Shown here: positions 25,500 to 37,600 of the stretch, one piece after another | Layout of the letters: every line of letters starts with the position of its first letter | Numbering within the stretch: position 1 is the stretch's first letter | Translations under genes and position numbers: made by a program | NCBI RefSeq assembly: GCF_003672135.1 | Contig: NC_039515.1 | Coordinates: forward strand, 13,082,001-13,146,000 | Origin: Ooceraea biroi | Taxonomy: Eukaryota; Arthropoda; Insecta; Hymenoptera; Formicidae | Reading direction: 5' to 3' | Length of the DNA stretch: 64,000 nucleotides | The notes under the pieces: generated by a model | The model's database searches: none | Seen by the model: only the letters and a program-made list of their open reading frames with translations | Told to the model about the DNA's origin: nothing

Positions 25500-26482
25500 T
25501 TTGCACGATGGATGGAGTATGTTTACGAATGAAAATGTCGCAAATGCTTCGAATAGAACTTGGCTTATTACTAAATATCCTGAATTTTCTTTTTTTCTGT
25601 GAAATTCCTACTAGATATCATATAATTTAGCAATTTTCTATAGTTATGCGGTGAGAAGCGAAAGGTGCTGTAATTTCACTACTTTCGCTAATGTCGCGCT
25701 ACATTAAAAATAGAGTCTTACGGAAAAGATTAGCATTAAAAGAAAATATACATCTTGCAATTTGGATCGGCGCAGTATAGTACTCGGCGCAAGCGTGTTT
25801 CAGCGTAACATTGTTCCACGGACTAAACGGATCATTTTATTTCGAGATGAGCAGAAAGGTATTTCGTTGTAAGTTATAAAGTATAACTATTTCGAAATAA
25901 TTTTTTTCTCTCTCTTCAGTGACAATTACATGATATTCTAATTTTTACAAATATTGAATAGAAATTATCTTATTTGTATAAAACTTATTTATATTTCAAT
26001 ACGATCAAAAATATAAATTTTATACTGAAATATTAATTCTGAAATTATTAATATTGATTCTAACAAGTGCACTATATCCATATTTTTAACTGAAAGTTTA
26101 ACAAATTACAAAGCAAAATCGGGAAACTCAAAATTGGAATTATATAACTAAACTATATAAAATTAAATCATACATGCAAGTGAAATGTTTATTGTCAGAA
26201 TTAAAAATCATCTTTGTACAAAACTTATACAGCTTTAAGAAATCGTTAATACAATGTCTAATAAGATGATGTCTTACTGATAATATTGTATCTACAGTGC
26301 TATATAAATAACATATAAATAATTACGACATTTTTAATAAAAGTATTAAAAAATCTCAATATTATTTACATAAGTTTATACTTGATAATTTCTAATACAT
26401 TATTACTGTTAAATCATATTTGTGACGTTACATATCAGCATGTCAGCATGATGACTACTAGTATTTCTGATTTTATCTCCTA
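25500..26482. other. Intergenic region between OR F and OR G
   Basis: About 1 kb of AT-rich DNA with no gene. GCGCAAGCGT, a one-base variant of the upstream motif, occurs at 25787-25796, 288 bp upstream of the OR F ATG. Confidence 0.55.
25787..25796. promoter_or_regulatory. GCGCAAGCGT upstream motif of OR F
   Basis: Nine of ten positions match the motif of ORs A-D. It lies at a comparable distance from the start codon in otherwise unrelated sequence. Role inferred. Confidence 0.4.
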
Positions 26483-29209
26483 TTATTGTAGAGAATAAAG
26501 CATCGTGAAGTAAGATAGCGATGTGGTAGAGAGCTAAAATTGATGATATTGATGATATTAATGATATTTTATCTTTTTGTATTTATGTTCTTATATATAA
26601 TTTTTGTATTTTTGTACGTACTATAATTGGATTTAAGTGTAATAGTATTTTTTATTAGTTGATTATATACTCATAAATTATGCAAATTATACGAAAATCG
26701 TGATTTCAAAATTCGGATCTGCGTAATTTTTTTTAATTTTGGCCAATATTTGTGTTAGTTAATTGCTAGTACATTACCGTGGCAAAACCTTCTAATGATG
26801 CCACAAACAGATTGCCAATAGTTGGTTTTACGCTTTTCATAGTCCTATGCATTAAAAATAATAATATTTTTTGTGACGACAGTGGAGCAACATACCATAA
26901 TACATTGCACCTATCAAGTTTAAAAATATTTCATTAATATTAATGTCACGAATGTAGTGTATAAAGTTTCGTAATCTTGATTTTCTATCTGGTTATAAAT
27001 TAAATTCTATTGGTCATTTATGTTACATATTTATAACATATATAGAAATTTGTAGCTATCACACGATTAATAATATCACACTTAAAATTCATACCTCTAT
27101 TGCCGCATGCTTTTATATTTACTCTATCAAATTACTTATCAAAATTTTGATTTTGCAACAAAATACATTACAACAAAATTTTATTAAATACTTACGTTGT
27201 ATTATAAATATCAGTACTATGATCCGTTATTATTTGTCCGATAAAATTCGCCACAAACATATAAAGAAAATGCATAATTAGAAGCATGAGAGATGAAGTG
27301 AACTCTGATATGTTTTTCATGGTACTCGGTTGAAGAAGCTGTAATATTATTATATACTAAAACCGCGGTTTAGTATAATTTTCTAATATGTTGGACATAT
27401 CTATATCTATTTTATTTAGATAACTCATGTTTTAGTAAAGAACTAAATACTGTGTACTTACGCGATATAAATTAACGGTTGCAGAGGTAACTCCAATAAC
27501 AATTAATATACCAAATGGTACTACAAAAGTTGATATCATAAAATCAAAGAATCTAAAAAAAAGACAAAGTAAAAAAGAAAGTAATCTACGTGGATATTCA
27601 AGATTGATATTCAAGATATATATATATATATAATTTGGAGATCACAATTAATATAATAAAACGGTTTGGAGCGAATTTGCAATCTAACAATTATTTTGAT
27701 TGACTTGATTTAAATATCCATAAATATTGTCCACATCTATATATTTAAAATTGTTTTCTAGCATGTATATAGAATATCCACTGCCAAAACTTAAGGAGTG
27801 TAATCAATCAACGGGGAAATATTCAGAATTATTAAAATATTTTACTAAAACATAACACGAACATTACAATATGATCAAAATTTATTCAATGCAATATCGA
27901 ATACGCACTTCAGAATTTTTCGATGTAACTCTACAGCACGAACTATTCTGCCGCATATTATTCGTTCTACCTGAGAGGTGGAATGTTGCAGTACGTTTTT
28001 TCCTAATGCATGTTCTATGCGGAAACTATAAATTGTTTTTATATTAATTAGTAGTGTGAGAAATCTATCGTAAGATTATCTCACCTGACGATCTTTAGCA
28101 TGCCACAGACATGACTAGCATAAATCATACATATCGTTCCAGTACTTAAAAGTGTTACGCCTCCTACTAAACACGCTACTATTTCGTGTAACAGCATGAA
28201 AGGAAAATATTTTTCACGGTCGATAAAATATTCCGCTACCACGTGCATCTTACGTGGTCGAGATTCATTCAATGGTACAACAAAATCGAGCATAATAGGC
28301 CAAATTTCCAGAAAAACGAAGAGTACCATGCAGATACAGAGGAATACTATGAAACATTGATAAGGCAAATTCTTTTAAATAAGTATCAATCTCACGTTCG
28401 ATCAATCTCGATAAATCTTGAGAATCAAATGGAATTCATAAATATGTTTCCTTCTTTTACCCATAATACTAATCGTATAGATATTCATGAAGTAAGTATA
28501 TTTTTCAATTATCTCAATTTCTCTCTTGTCATCTAATGCGTTCCAATCGTTGCATACTTCAGTCATCATCAGCTTGACCTATAATTGATGTACTCGCTGA
28601 CATTAATAAATAATAAATAACAATTAAGTTTTTGAAACTGTATATAATTATGGCTATACATTTCTCCACATTTAACACGCATAAATTGAAACATAAATGC
28701 ACGTTATTACGATTTATTAGAAACGTGCGTCGAAAGATTTTCTTGATGCACACTTTTAGAAAATAAATGAATTAATAGATAAAAAAATTTATGAATCATG
28801 TGCGAGACAGAGGGAGCGGGGTTAGAAGTGTAACTTACTTTCTTGGCATTAAAGTAGTAAGCATTGTAGTTCATAGTATAGATGAGAACAGGCAAGACAT
28901 GGGAAAGAACTTTAAGAACCAGATCTAGATCACGCTTTGAAGTGACTAACGCAGAGAACTGCAAATAACAATCACATCGATAACAATTTATATACACGAA
29001 TTTTATCTTGTACGACACAGACGCACCACGCACTCTAACAAACGTTTCGAACAAGATGGTCAGGATACCTGCACAAAAATAAAGGAGAAGAATATGGCGC
29101 TGAAGAATACAAACAGAATTTTTACGCGTCTTGTCTGCGATGGCCATAATCCGAAACAATTCAGAAGAATCTTGTTGAACCTGTAGTATCGTTCTCCAGC
29201 GAAGTCCAT
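26483..29209 (-). CDS. Odorant receptor G, nine-exon type, complete
   Basis: Complete insect odorant receptor of about 391 residues. Exons: 29069-29209, 28839-28958, 28461-28578, 28085-28346, 27909-28025, 27462-27552, 27196-27338, 26778-26910, 26483-26533. It opens MDFAGERYYRFNKIL; the hallmark is GLWPSQ, with serine for tyrosine. Exon 4 carries PLNESRPRKMHVVAEYF, exon 5 FRIEHALGKN and AVELHRK, exon 6 GVTSATVNLYR, exon 8 LWYVAPLSSQK and SLEGFAT, and the last exon SYFTMLYSLQ then TAA. Exon 7 is one codon short. Frames and GT-AG sites agree. This member starts the more diverged half of the array (G-J), with MDF rather than MVF starts. Confidence 0.94.
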
Positions 29210-29916
29210 CTCACACTTTGGCAGAGACATGACTATATTCCGTATACGAGAAAGATTATTTTCACCCTCCCTAAGGGGAGGAATCACCCCTCGCGTGCAG
29301 ACAATTTTTTCTATAGTTACCTCTAAGCGATATAAAATCGAAATAAGTGATAATGAGGGACAATTGATCAATTTTCTAGAGCGGTAGCAGAAAAAGAACG
29401 TATTATCATAAACGCAACTATAATAACATAAATTGCCGCACACACACACATACATATAGCACTATAGTTTTTTTATTATTTAAATATGTAAAGAAAATGC
29501 TTGCGTTTATTTTTCGTTTAACGCAGGCGCAACTGCGAGCACATTCTTCAGTTTGCTTGATGCTTTACACATGAAACTTTCGAACTTTTCTTCTGTTTCC
29601 CATTTTGTATTCTCATTCGTTGAGTACAACGTCAAGTTTAGTTTTAGTGTAATGCGTTTTCAAAATCAATCTTACATCACCTATTTGTAAGTACAAATAT
29701 TTAAAGATAAATCAATCACTAGACTAGAACTAACATATTTTTCGATTTTTTAGTAACATGAAGAGGAAAATGTTGATGCATTTTCTTAAAGCTCTTATTT
29801 ATTATCATGTTTGATAAAGCAAATGTGCTCCACGCTTCATATATTTTTTAAACTCTTAAATTTTATATTAAAGTGTGTGTTATTATATGCGACTGAAATT
29901 GTTATTCCTGATGTGA
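29210..29916. other. Intergenic region between OR G and OR H
   Basis: About 0.7 kb. Apart from the upstream motif and a short CA-run near 29440-29450 nothing recognisable is present. The open frame crossing 29060-29455 is a shadow of OR G exon 1 extended into the spacer. Confidence 0.5.
29521..29531. promoter_or_regulatory. ACGCAGGCGCA upstream motif of OR G
   Basis: A variant of the RCGCARRCGY pattern, 312 bp upstream of the OR G start codon and followed by ACTGCG. It is the best GC-rich string in this intergenic stretch. Role inferred. Confidence 0.35.
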
Positions 29917-32900
29917 TTATTGAACAGAATGAATTACCGTAAAGTACGAGAATGACATACTGGTAATCTGAAATAAGAAACTTGCTTTATACATCTACGA
30001 AATGAATAATATATAAAAATTAAGTTTCGTCATAGTTTCGTCAATGTAAGTAGTTACCGTTGCGAAACCTTCCAACGATGGAACAAATAAATTCCCTAGA
30101 CACATGACAGTGCTTTTCATGCTTCGTTGCATTATAAATAATAATAATTTTTGCGCGTGCAACGGACCATTGTACCATTGTGACATGTACCTATATTTTT
30201 AAAATGTTACAGAAATTGTATTTGTTTAAACCACGGAACAGAAGAAGTCAGATAATCATGTGCATGCTTTACAAAGCACTTACTTACGTTTTGTAAAATA
30301 TATCTGTGCTGTAATCTATTACTCTCTGACCAGTATAATTGCCCAAGAATATATAATAAACATGACCGAAAACGAATAATGTGGTGATAATAAATTCCTC
30401 TAAATCATCCATACATCGTAAAGTTAGAAAAAGCTGTGATAGAAATCAACTGGTACATTCGTTATGATTATGCCTTATACAATACAAGTGTACGGATGAG
30501 TGAACTTACGCGAAATAAATTAGCAGTCAAAGAGGCAATTCCCAAGCAGATTAGGAAGATATATGAAATAGCAAAACTGGATCTCAGAAATTCGACAAAT
30601 CTTGAATAAAATAAATATTTTGAAAATAAATTACATTGAGTATTGTTATAATATTCATGGTTAAAAACAAATTGTTTTCAGTTTATTCCTCGTTAGTTGA
30701 AGCTAACTGCGAGATACATTTGCCTATATACATGCTGATAACGAAAGATTAAATGATTTTATTATACATATAATCAATACAAAGTTTTGAAAGGTACCAA
30801 CTTAATAGCTCTCTTGTGAATGTATATGGCATTTATTATTTTTCTACAGTACGGACAATTCTTTCTTGGCATGTTAATGCCCAACACTTCATCAAATGCG
30901 TGTTCTATTCTGTAACTGAAAATCGAATGTAACGGACTAACTTTTCTGTTATAAAATAAAAAATTTAATTAATTTCATACTAAAAACAAAATTATTCCAC
31001 AAAATGATGAGTATTATACATGCAATTAAATACAATGTGCAATATATTTACAATATACTTGAATATTCACCGTTTAATATTTTTACCATAAAGTGAATAA
31101 AATCTTAATTTTTAATTTAATATTTACCTAGCAATTGCAAACATTCCAATGGCATGCTGTACGAACGCGGCAAATAACGATTCAGTAGACATCACAGTAG
31201 TGAATCCTACGACAGCTATTACATCAATGTGCAACAGAATTGGCAGATAGCATTTTTGTTGATCAACAAAGTATTCTGCAGTTATCGGTATGTGATGTAG
31301 CCGCGATTCGTTTTGTGGTGCTACGAAGTCAAGAAAATTTGGCGCAAGTTGAATCACTACGCAAACACTGAGACCAGAATACACAGCCACTAAAAGTATA
31401 ATAAAAACGATAATGATTTTGATATATTTTGTCATATTGTTCAGCTGAAAATTGAAAGCTGTACTGCTTTCCAATGTATTTCGCATTAGTTTCGATAATG
31501 TAAATACTAAAAGATAAAATATTATCCGAAAATCGTGGATCAAAAGTGTGAGTTAATCCATCTTCCAACACTTTATTTTTATTTATTTCAATTAAGTTGT
31601 AATTAAATATTAGAAGTTATTAGATTATTTTTATTTATTTGAATTAAGTTGTAATTAAATATTAGTGAGTCCGAGTAATAACTCTAAAGGGATGAGAAAG
31701 GGGGCGAAGTTGGAAAAAATTTTAACTAGAAAAAATAAAAAATTGACAAACGTAGGAATCTAACGAAATACCGTCGTGAACGTAAAATTTACTAAATGTA
31801 GGAATCTAAAGAAAGAGAACCTGAGAAATATTAAAGTGACAGAATGTTAGGAATCTAACGAAAGAGAACGTGAGAAATATTAAATTGAGGAAATGTAGGA
31901 ATCTAACAAACGATCTAAAGAAGACAAGATTGAGAATCACCCCCCACCATCTATCTCAGCGGATAGAGAGAAATATTTAACATCTTCTTATCGTAACTGC
32001 ACATAGTTATATAAACTCCCAAAGGGATGAGTGCTCCCCACGGCTGACTTATATGCGTGCAGTCGCACATCTTACGCACGAGTACGCCGAACGCCCCATA
32101 GCCATCTGGTGGCGCCGCGAGTACTACGCTCCCGCTAGAGTATCCATCGACTTTATAATGTAACTAAACATTCGATACGCGCAAATGTACAGCCGCAAGT
32201 ATTTCCATGGATTCTATCTCGATATATTACATCATTATAAATTCGTTATAAACAATTAAACAAATTGCAAAAAGCTAACTTTGCCATTTGTTGAGATATC
32301 GCGAATCCGCTTGCGCAGTCCTCTTTAGAATCGTTTGCAGTTCCATTATTTCGAGTGTGCAGTTGCTCGGAAATCAGCTACAAACGATGCACTGGCCAAA
32401 AAATAATAATATTTTTAACAATTACAGTACCACATTTTTCGTTTGTAAGATCTAAGACAGTAACTACAAACGACGTATTCGTTTTAAAATAGTTTTTCAT
32501 TGTTTGTAGCAACTGCAATCGCAATAATGGAACTGTAAACAAATGATTCTAAAGAAGACTGCGCAAGCGGATTTGAGATATCTTAAAATATAAAAAAATT
32601 TACAAAAAGCAATGAGATCCCACCTCACAATAGTTTACAGTTTTACACAATAGTTAGTAGCAAATAGTTTAATAGTTTTAAACTTTTTGTTACGTACAAG
32701 GTGGGATTTTTTATCTACTTGGCGTACTTTTTTTTATCTTTGTGAAGTTTTTTTAGTTTTGAAATTAACTACAGAAATGTCAAATCAAAAATTATCTCTT
32801 ACATGTGAAGAGCATCGTATAAAATCGTCCAAAATCGGAATGCTTCTTTATAATTTCAAACTCGTCTTCGGTTTTCAACAAACTCCAATCGTTTATAATA

Positions 32901-33462
32901 TTTTCCATGAGATCTTTCACCTGTAGAGTTTTCAAATTCTATTACTTTAATTCAAAAAATCGATCGATACGATTAAGAGAAAATACATCGTATATATTTT
33001 ACTTTGTTTTGTATTTCTAAATCCTGTCACATTTAACTACTCACTACACTTACTATATAACTTATTATTATAATATAACTATATACATATACATATAATA
33101 TGTTCACTTACTGTCTCAGTACCAATGCTAAAAGAAATATATTTCAACACGAACACTATGCAAGGTATTGTAAATGATAGAACCTTAAGTAGAAGATCCA
33201 GACTGTATTCAGTTGTGAGAAATTTCATTAACTGAAAATGATATTGTTCGCTTCAAATCGAACAACTTTGCTGTCCGATTAAATACGCTTAAAATTAAAT
33301 ACGTTTAAACAATGATACCTGAACAATGACAGAGGATATGAGAATAACAGAAGAAATGATTCTTTGAATCGTTTTCTTTCTTGGATCCTGATACGGCCAC
33401 AAACCAATTGAAGACAAAAGGATACGATGTATGTTATAATAGCGCTTTCCTGCGAAATCCAT
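29917..33462 (-). CDS. Odorant receptor H, nine-exon type, complete (long intron 3)
   Basis: Complete insect odorant receptor of about 392 residues. Exons: 33319-33462, 33112-33231, 32803-32920, 31128-31389, 30802-30915, 30510-30600, 30288-30433, 30058-30190, 29917-29967. It opens MDFAGKRYYNIHRIL with GLWPYQDPRKKT. Exon 4 reads PQNESRLHHIPITAEYF, lacking the RPRK of ORs A-D; exon 5 (114 nt, one codon short) has YRIEHAF and IYIHKRAIK with an extra Cys pair; exon 6 ends GIASLTANLFR; the end is SYFTVIHSVQ then TAA. Exons 3 and 4 are 1.4 kb apart, separated by tandem repeats and a MITE. The region holding exons 1-3 recurs at 40852-41514, 41813-42465 and 49757-50418, probably by assembly duplication. 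Confidence 0.93.
31576..31665. repeat. Two-copy tandem repeat in intron 3 of OR H
   Basis: A 38-bp AT-rich unit, TTTTTATTTATTT followed by AATTAAGTTGTAATTAAATA, at 31576-31613 and again at 31628-31665 with one mismatch, period about 52 bp. Confidence 0.85.
31752..31912. repeat. Four-copy ~48-bp tandem repeat in intron 3 of OR H
   Basis: GTAGGAATCTAA-type cores begin at 31752, 31798, 31846 and 31895, separated by 46-49 bp, with a shared GAAAGAGAAC...GAGAAATATTAAA interior. The duplicated 17 kb block starts immediately after it, at 31913. Confidence 0.85.
32301..32574. mobile_element. 274-bp MITE with 8-bp target duplication in OR H intron 3
   Basis: GAGATATC occurs at 32293-32300 and 32575-32582, directly flanking an element whose ends are long imperfect inverted repeats: the left has AATCCGCTTGCGCAGTC and the right GACTGCGCAAGCGGATT, with pairing continuing through TTCCATTATT for about 100 bp. 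No coding capacity. The 8-bp duplication fits hAT-like (or P-like) non-autonomous elements. A second copy at 49258-49529 belongs to the duplicated block. Confidence 0.75.
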
Positions 33463-33806
33463 ATTTGTTCAATGGTCGGAATACGTTTACCTTCTCGCAA
33501 TTTTAAACGAGTTCTTTTGATCATTCGTAACATACTTTATTTTTTCTGTACTTTATAGTCCCCACGCGAATGATACAATTTGCGTCGTATTAAAGTTATT
33601 ATACAAAATTGAAGCGCTATTAAAGAAAAGTATCATATTTTCGTGTCTCTATTTTGTTGAATTTTTCCAATAGTGTATAGGTCCGTTTGTCACACCATTC
33701 ACATGATGTTAATGGCAAAAGACGTGTTGCGTGAATACTTAAATTACTTAAATTACATATTCCAAGATCACAAGCGAGTATATTTTTTTACCTCCAAGTA
33801 AAAATG

Positions 33807-33818
33807 ACGCAGACGCAG
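33807..33818. promoter_or_regulatory. ACGCAGACGCAG upstream motif of OR H
   Basis: Fits the RCGCARRCGY consensus of the other receptors, at the same distance class (345 bp). The clean copy has it at 50764-50775. Role inferred. Confidence 0.35.
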
Positions 33819-33826
33819 TAGCGAAT

Positions 33827-33845
33827 GGAGCGTTTATATCGCTCC
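33827..33845. promoter_or_regulatory. Short perfect hairpin upstream of OR H
   Basis: GGAGCG and CGCTCC pair around a 7-bp AT loop, nine bases from the upstream motif. Retained in the other copies of the block. Could be a dimeric factor site; purely positional inference. Confidence 0.3.
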
Positions 33846-34386
33846 AGCACGTTACATTCACATTTCACTCGTTCGAAGAGCAACATCGTTCCTTGTAACT
33901 TGGTCTAGTTTCAAGACTTGGTGAAGTCATTAGTGATAATGTAAAAGACGTAAGGTAAAGTACGCATCATTGATTCGGAAGAGGGAGATTGTATAACGTA
34001 CAACGATGTTTGTTAATCGCGCTATTAACAATTAAATTTATCTTTCCCAGCTGTCACGTTTATCACATAATATCTGTTTTATTTTAAGATAGTAGTAGAA
34101 AGTAAATTATTGTAAGAGTTAATGATTTCATATTACTATAAAAATGCGTATACATAGTGCAATAAAAGTACGAGACGTGAGAGTGTGTGTGAGATGCTAT
34201 TTATTATATTAATAAAATAATCATAAACAAAAACAAGCTTATTAAATTAATTATCGGATTAGTGGCATATGATCTATTTTGGAGATGAGATTCAATTTTC
34301 TGAATAATAAAATATTCTAAAATACTTATTTTCTCGCGCGCGAATACAGATTCAGTTTCTATGTGTCCATTCTTTTCTTACGGGTC

Positions 34387-34623
34387 TTATTGTTGCGCGG
34401 AATAAATTACCGTGAAGTGAGATAACATGCTTGCAAGCTGAGAAAGTAAATTTGTCTGTTTAGAACAAGGTAGAAATGGAATTTATCATCGTATCCGCAA
34501 CGCAAATTATCGTAGTAAAATTTTCCAACCACACCGAATAAATGCCATCCATGACGAGTTTGCAAGATTTCATGCTTCTCTGTATCACGAACAGTAGTAA
34601 GCTTAGCGTTTGCACCGGCCTCA
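34387..34623 (-). pseudogene. OR K 3' relic (exons 8-9), first copy
   Basis: Same sequence as 51344-51580, described there. In this copy it precedes the left palindrome arm at 34624. Confidence 0.75.
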
Positions 34624-37600
34624 TACACGTGATAGCGATGCAATTGCGATAATGATATTATAGTATATGTCGCGTAAATAAAAACTTGCGGGAAATGATA
34701 TTTGAGCTTGATTTGGGATATTTGAATGCAAGTGTAAAAGTGTAAAATATTTAGTTCTTTCATTGTGAATCTTTCAGTGTGATTTACAAATTACTGCATG
34801 CGTTATTACTATTCTACAAGTGGTAAAATTGAGCACTCACGAATGAGCGATGACATCCTATAGAATCCATCACAGCCACTGATGAAATTGACCGACCATC
34901 TGTAATCTCTTCAGCTGGGAATCTCTCATCGGTTGCTCTTCAGTTTTCACTTCTTTTTGTACTTTGCACTTTTCACTTTGTTCTTTACACTTTATACTTT
35001 GCACATACGTGTTTATTCGCGACGCGATACTATTGTTAACGGTATTTAAAGAATATTTATGTCGGCACAAAAGTCACTTCACTTTACTGGCGGAGATCGA
35101 TGCGGAGTGCGATGATCCCACGACGAATTGCTCCATATTATGATGGCGAAGTTCATTTCGAACAATATATTGCGAACATTGCCTCGCACAATATTTGCGA
35201 AGACTACTTCGCAATGTCTATGCGAAGATTGCGCGGCTTATTTTAAAACGTAATTTAAATTTTAAGTAATTAAATTTATAATAATTTATATATTTATTTA
35301 TAATAATTAAATAATTTAAATTTAATTGAACGTGTTTTACGTCTTTCTAATCGAAATGTATAATAATTTATAACGCGATTTCGAAATCGTTTAATATGTA
35401 GGTGAACGAAATATAATCGCGCCTATCAATGTAGTAAATGGAATATCAAGATAAAAGATTATGCAGTAAAATTGAATAATTAATTATAATTGTGATTACA
35501 AAATATATACTCTACTGAACGCGAATAAAATAATTCTTAAAACAATCTAATCCGATTTTTCTTTGACCGCGTATCTCTAATCGCGAATATGTATATATAT
35601 AATTAATGAGAAAGAAAATATATAATTGCATCACACAACGCGAGCAAATTTTCGTGAAATCTATAATTCTATATGACAGCAAATTAGTTCGCAATTTTGC
35701 CTCGCGAATTTGAAATATCATCCTTTTCGATGGTATTTGAATTAAAAACCATACATATCCAAAAAGATAAAATTATTCAATAAGATGATATAAATCAATA
35801 ATATATACATATCTTTTAAAGATATAATACTTAATTAAATAACCGAAGAATCTTTTTCATTAAGAAAACATGTAATTTATAAGTTAGACTTAAAGACGAA
35901 TAAGTTATGATTTATATCATTCTTTAATCAATAATTCATGCACAAAACTACGTAGAAAAGTATCTACTTTTATGTATTATACTAAAGCTATGTAGTATAC
36001 TACTGTAAATCACACTGATTATTGCAAAAACGCCATCACCATTATATACAAAATATTTTTACTTTTATTGTTTCAATTACTCACTCTACGATGCTTTGGC
36101 GTTGCACAATGCAAAAATCTCTTGCTCCTTTTAATGCTTGATTAGCTCCCACGACAAAATGGCACTCCTCAATTTCGCAGTCATATTCCTTTACAAATTT
36201 CAATATAAAATTAATTTTATTTAATTAATTTTATAGTTACTGTCTTATTCATATTTTATTGCATCGAATTAGATGAGATATAATATAAATATAATTGCAA
36301 AAATGTAATTAATAACGGAAGCTAACGAAATATTTCAATCGCATTGTGCGCACGTTTACGTCGAGAATATATCGCTCATTTGCTGAGCAAAATATAAATA
36401 TATATAAATACATATTGTGTATTTAAATCCTTACGAAATGTAATCAAATTAATACGTTCGTCAAAAATAAACATTTGCTCATATGCACTACATTTTCTAA
36501 TAACACTTGGATTTTAATTTTAATTTAATTTAATTATCTATTAATAATATCTTGTAGAGAATATTACTTGTGTCGATATTCGTCAACGGACGACAATAGA
36601 ATGTTGCGCGATCTTGAGTCGAAGGTTGTTTTTGTGTAATAAGACGTCGATAATTTCAAGGATACACAACATTAATATGCGTGTATGATATATAAAATTT
36701 TCATTTAAAATTATATAATTTTACGGTTGTATTTGTCTGATACAATACGAAAAATGAACTCAACACACACTAAAGTGCATACATGATCGCGCGCATTAAT
36801 AACTCGCGCCTATTTCAATAAAAAATATATATCAATTTAATGAATAAATGTGATGTTTCACGATGACGGCGAAGAAATTGAAAAGATTTATCGATTTACC
36901 TTTGATTTACATTTTTGAGCCGATCCTGAACTGCAGTTTTCGGTGCCGCGAATTTGCAATCTTCGCATGATCTAGAAACACTAATATTTCTATTATATTT
37001 TCATGCAATTGTTAAAAGTACACACTTTTATAACATTTGTTTGACGCGCTAAGCTTTATGTTTGAATTATTAGAGTCAAAAGTGTACGCGCATGGATTTC
37101 GCGAACCCGTTGCGATATTTAGCGCCGCCAATTTATTAGATATTACAAAGATATAAGCTCGCGAATAATCGAGTCGCGTTCTAACCCTTTCGCTCAATGG
37201 TCGATACGCTACGATACGCTACGATACGCTTTTGGCGCGATCATTTCTATATGGTATCGCGTTATTCGCGCATGCGATTGTAAGAATTATACATATTGTA
37301 TACTTAATTGTATAATTAATCTAACAAGTGCATGAAAATATAATAGAAATATTAGTGTTTCTAGATCATGCGAAGATTGCAAATTCGCGGCACCGAAAAC
37401 TGCAGTTCAGGATCGGCTCAAAAATGTAAATCAAAGGTAAATCGATAAATCTTTTCAATTTCTTCGCCGTCATCGTGAAACATCACATTTATTCATTAAA
37501 TTGATATATATTTTTTATTGAAATAGGCGCGAGTTATTAATGCGCGCGATCATGTATGCACTTTAGTGTGTGTTGAGTTCATTTTTCGTATTGTATCAGA

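Larger units (their letters stand above)
33463..34386. other. Intergenic region upstream of OR H
   Basis: AT-rich spacer up to the OR K relic. It contains ACGCAGACGCAG at 33807-33818, 345 bp upstream of the OR H start, and a small hairpin GGAGCG-TTTATAT-CGCTCC at 33827-33845. No gene recognised. Confidence 0.5.
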
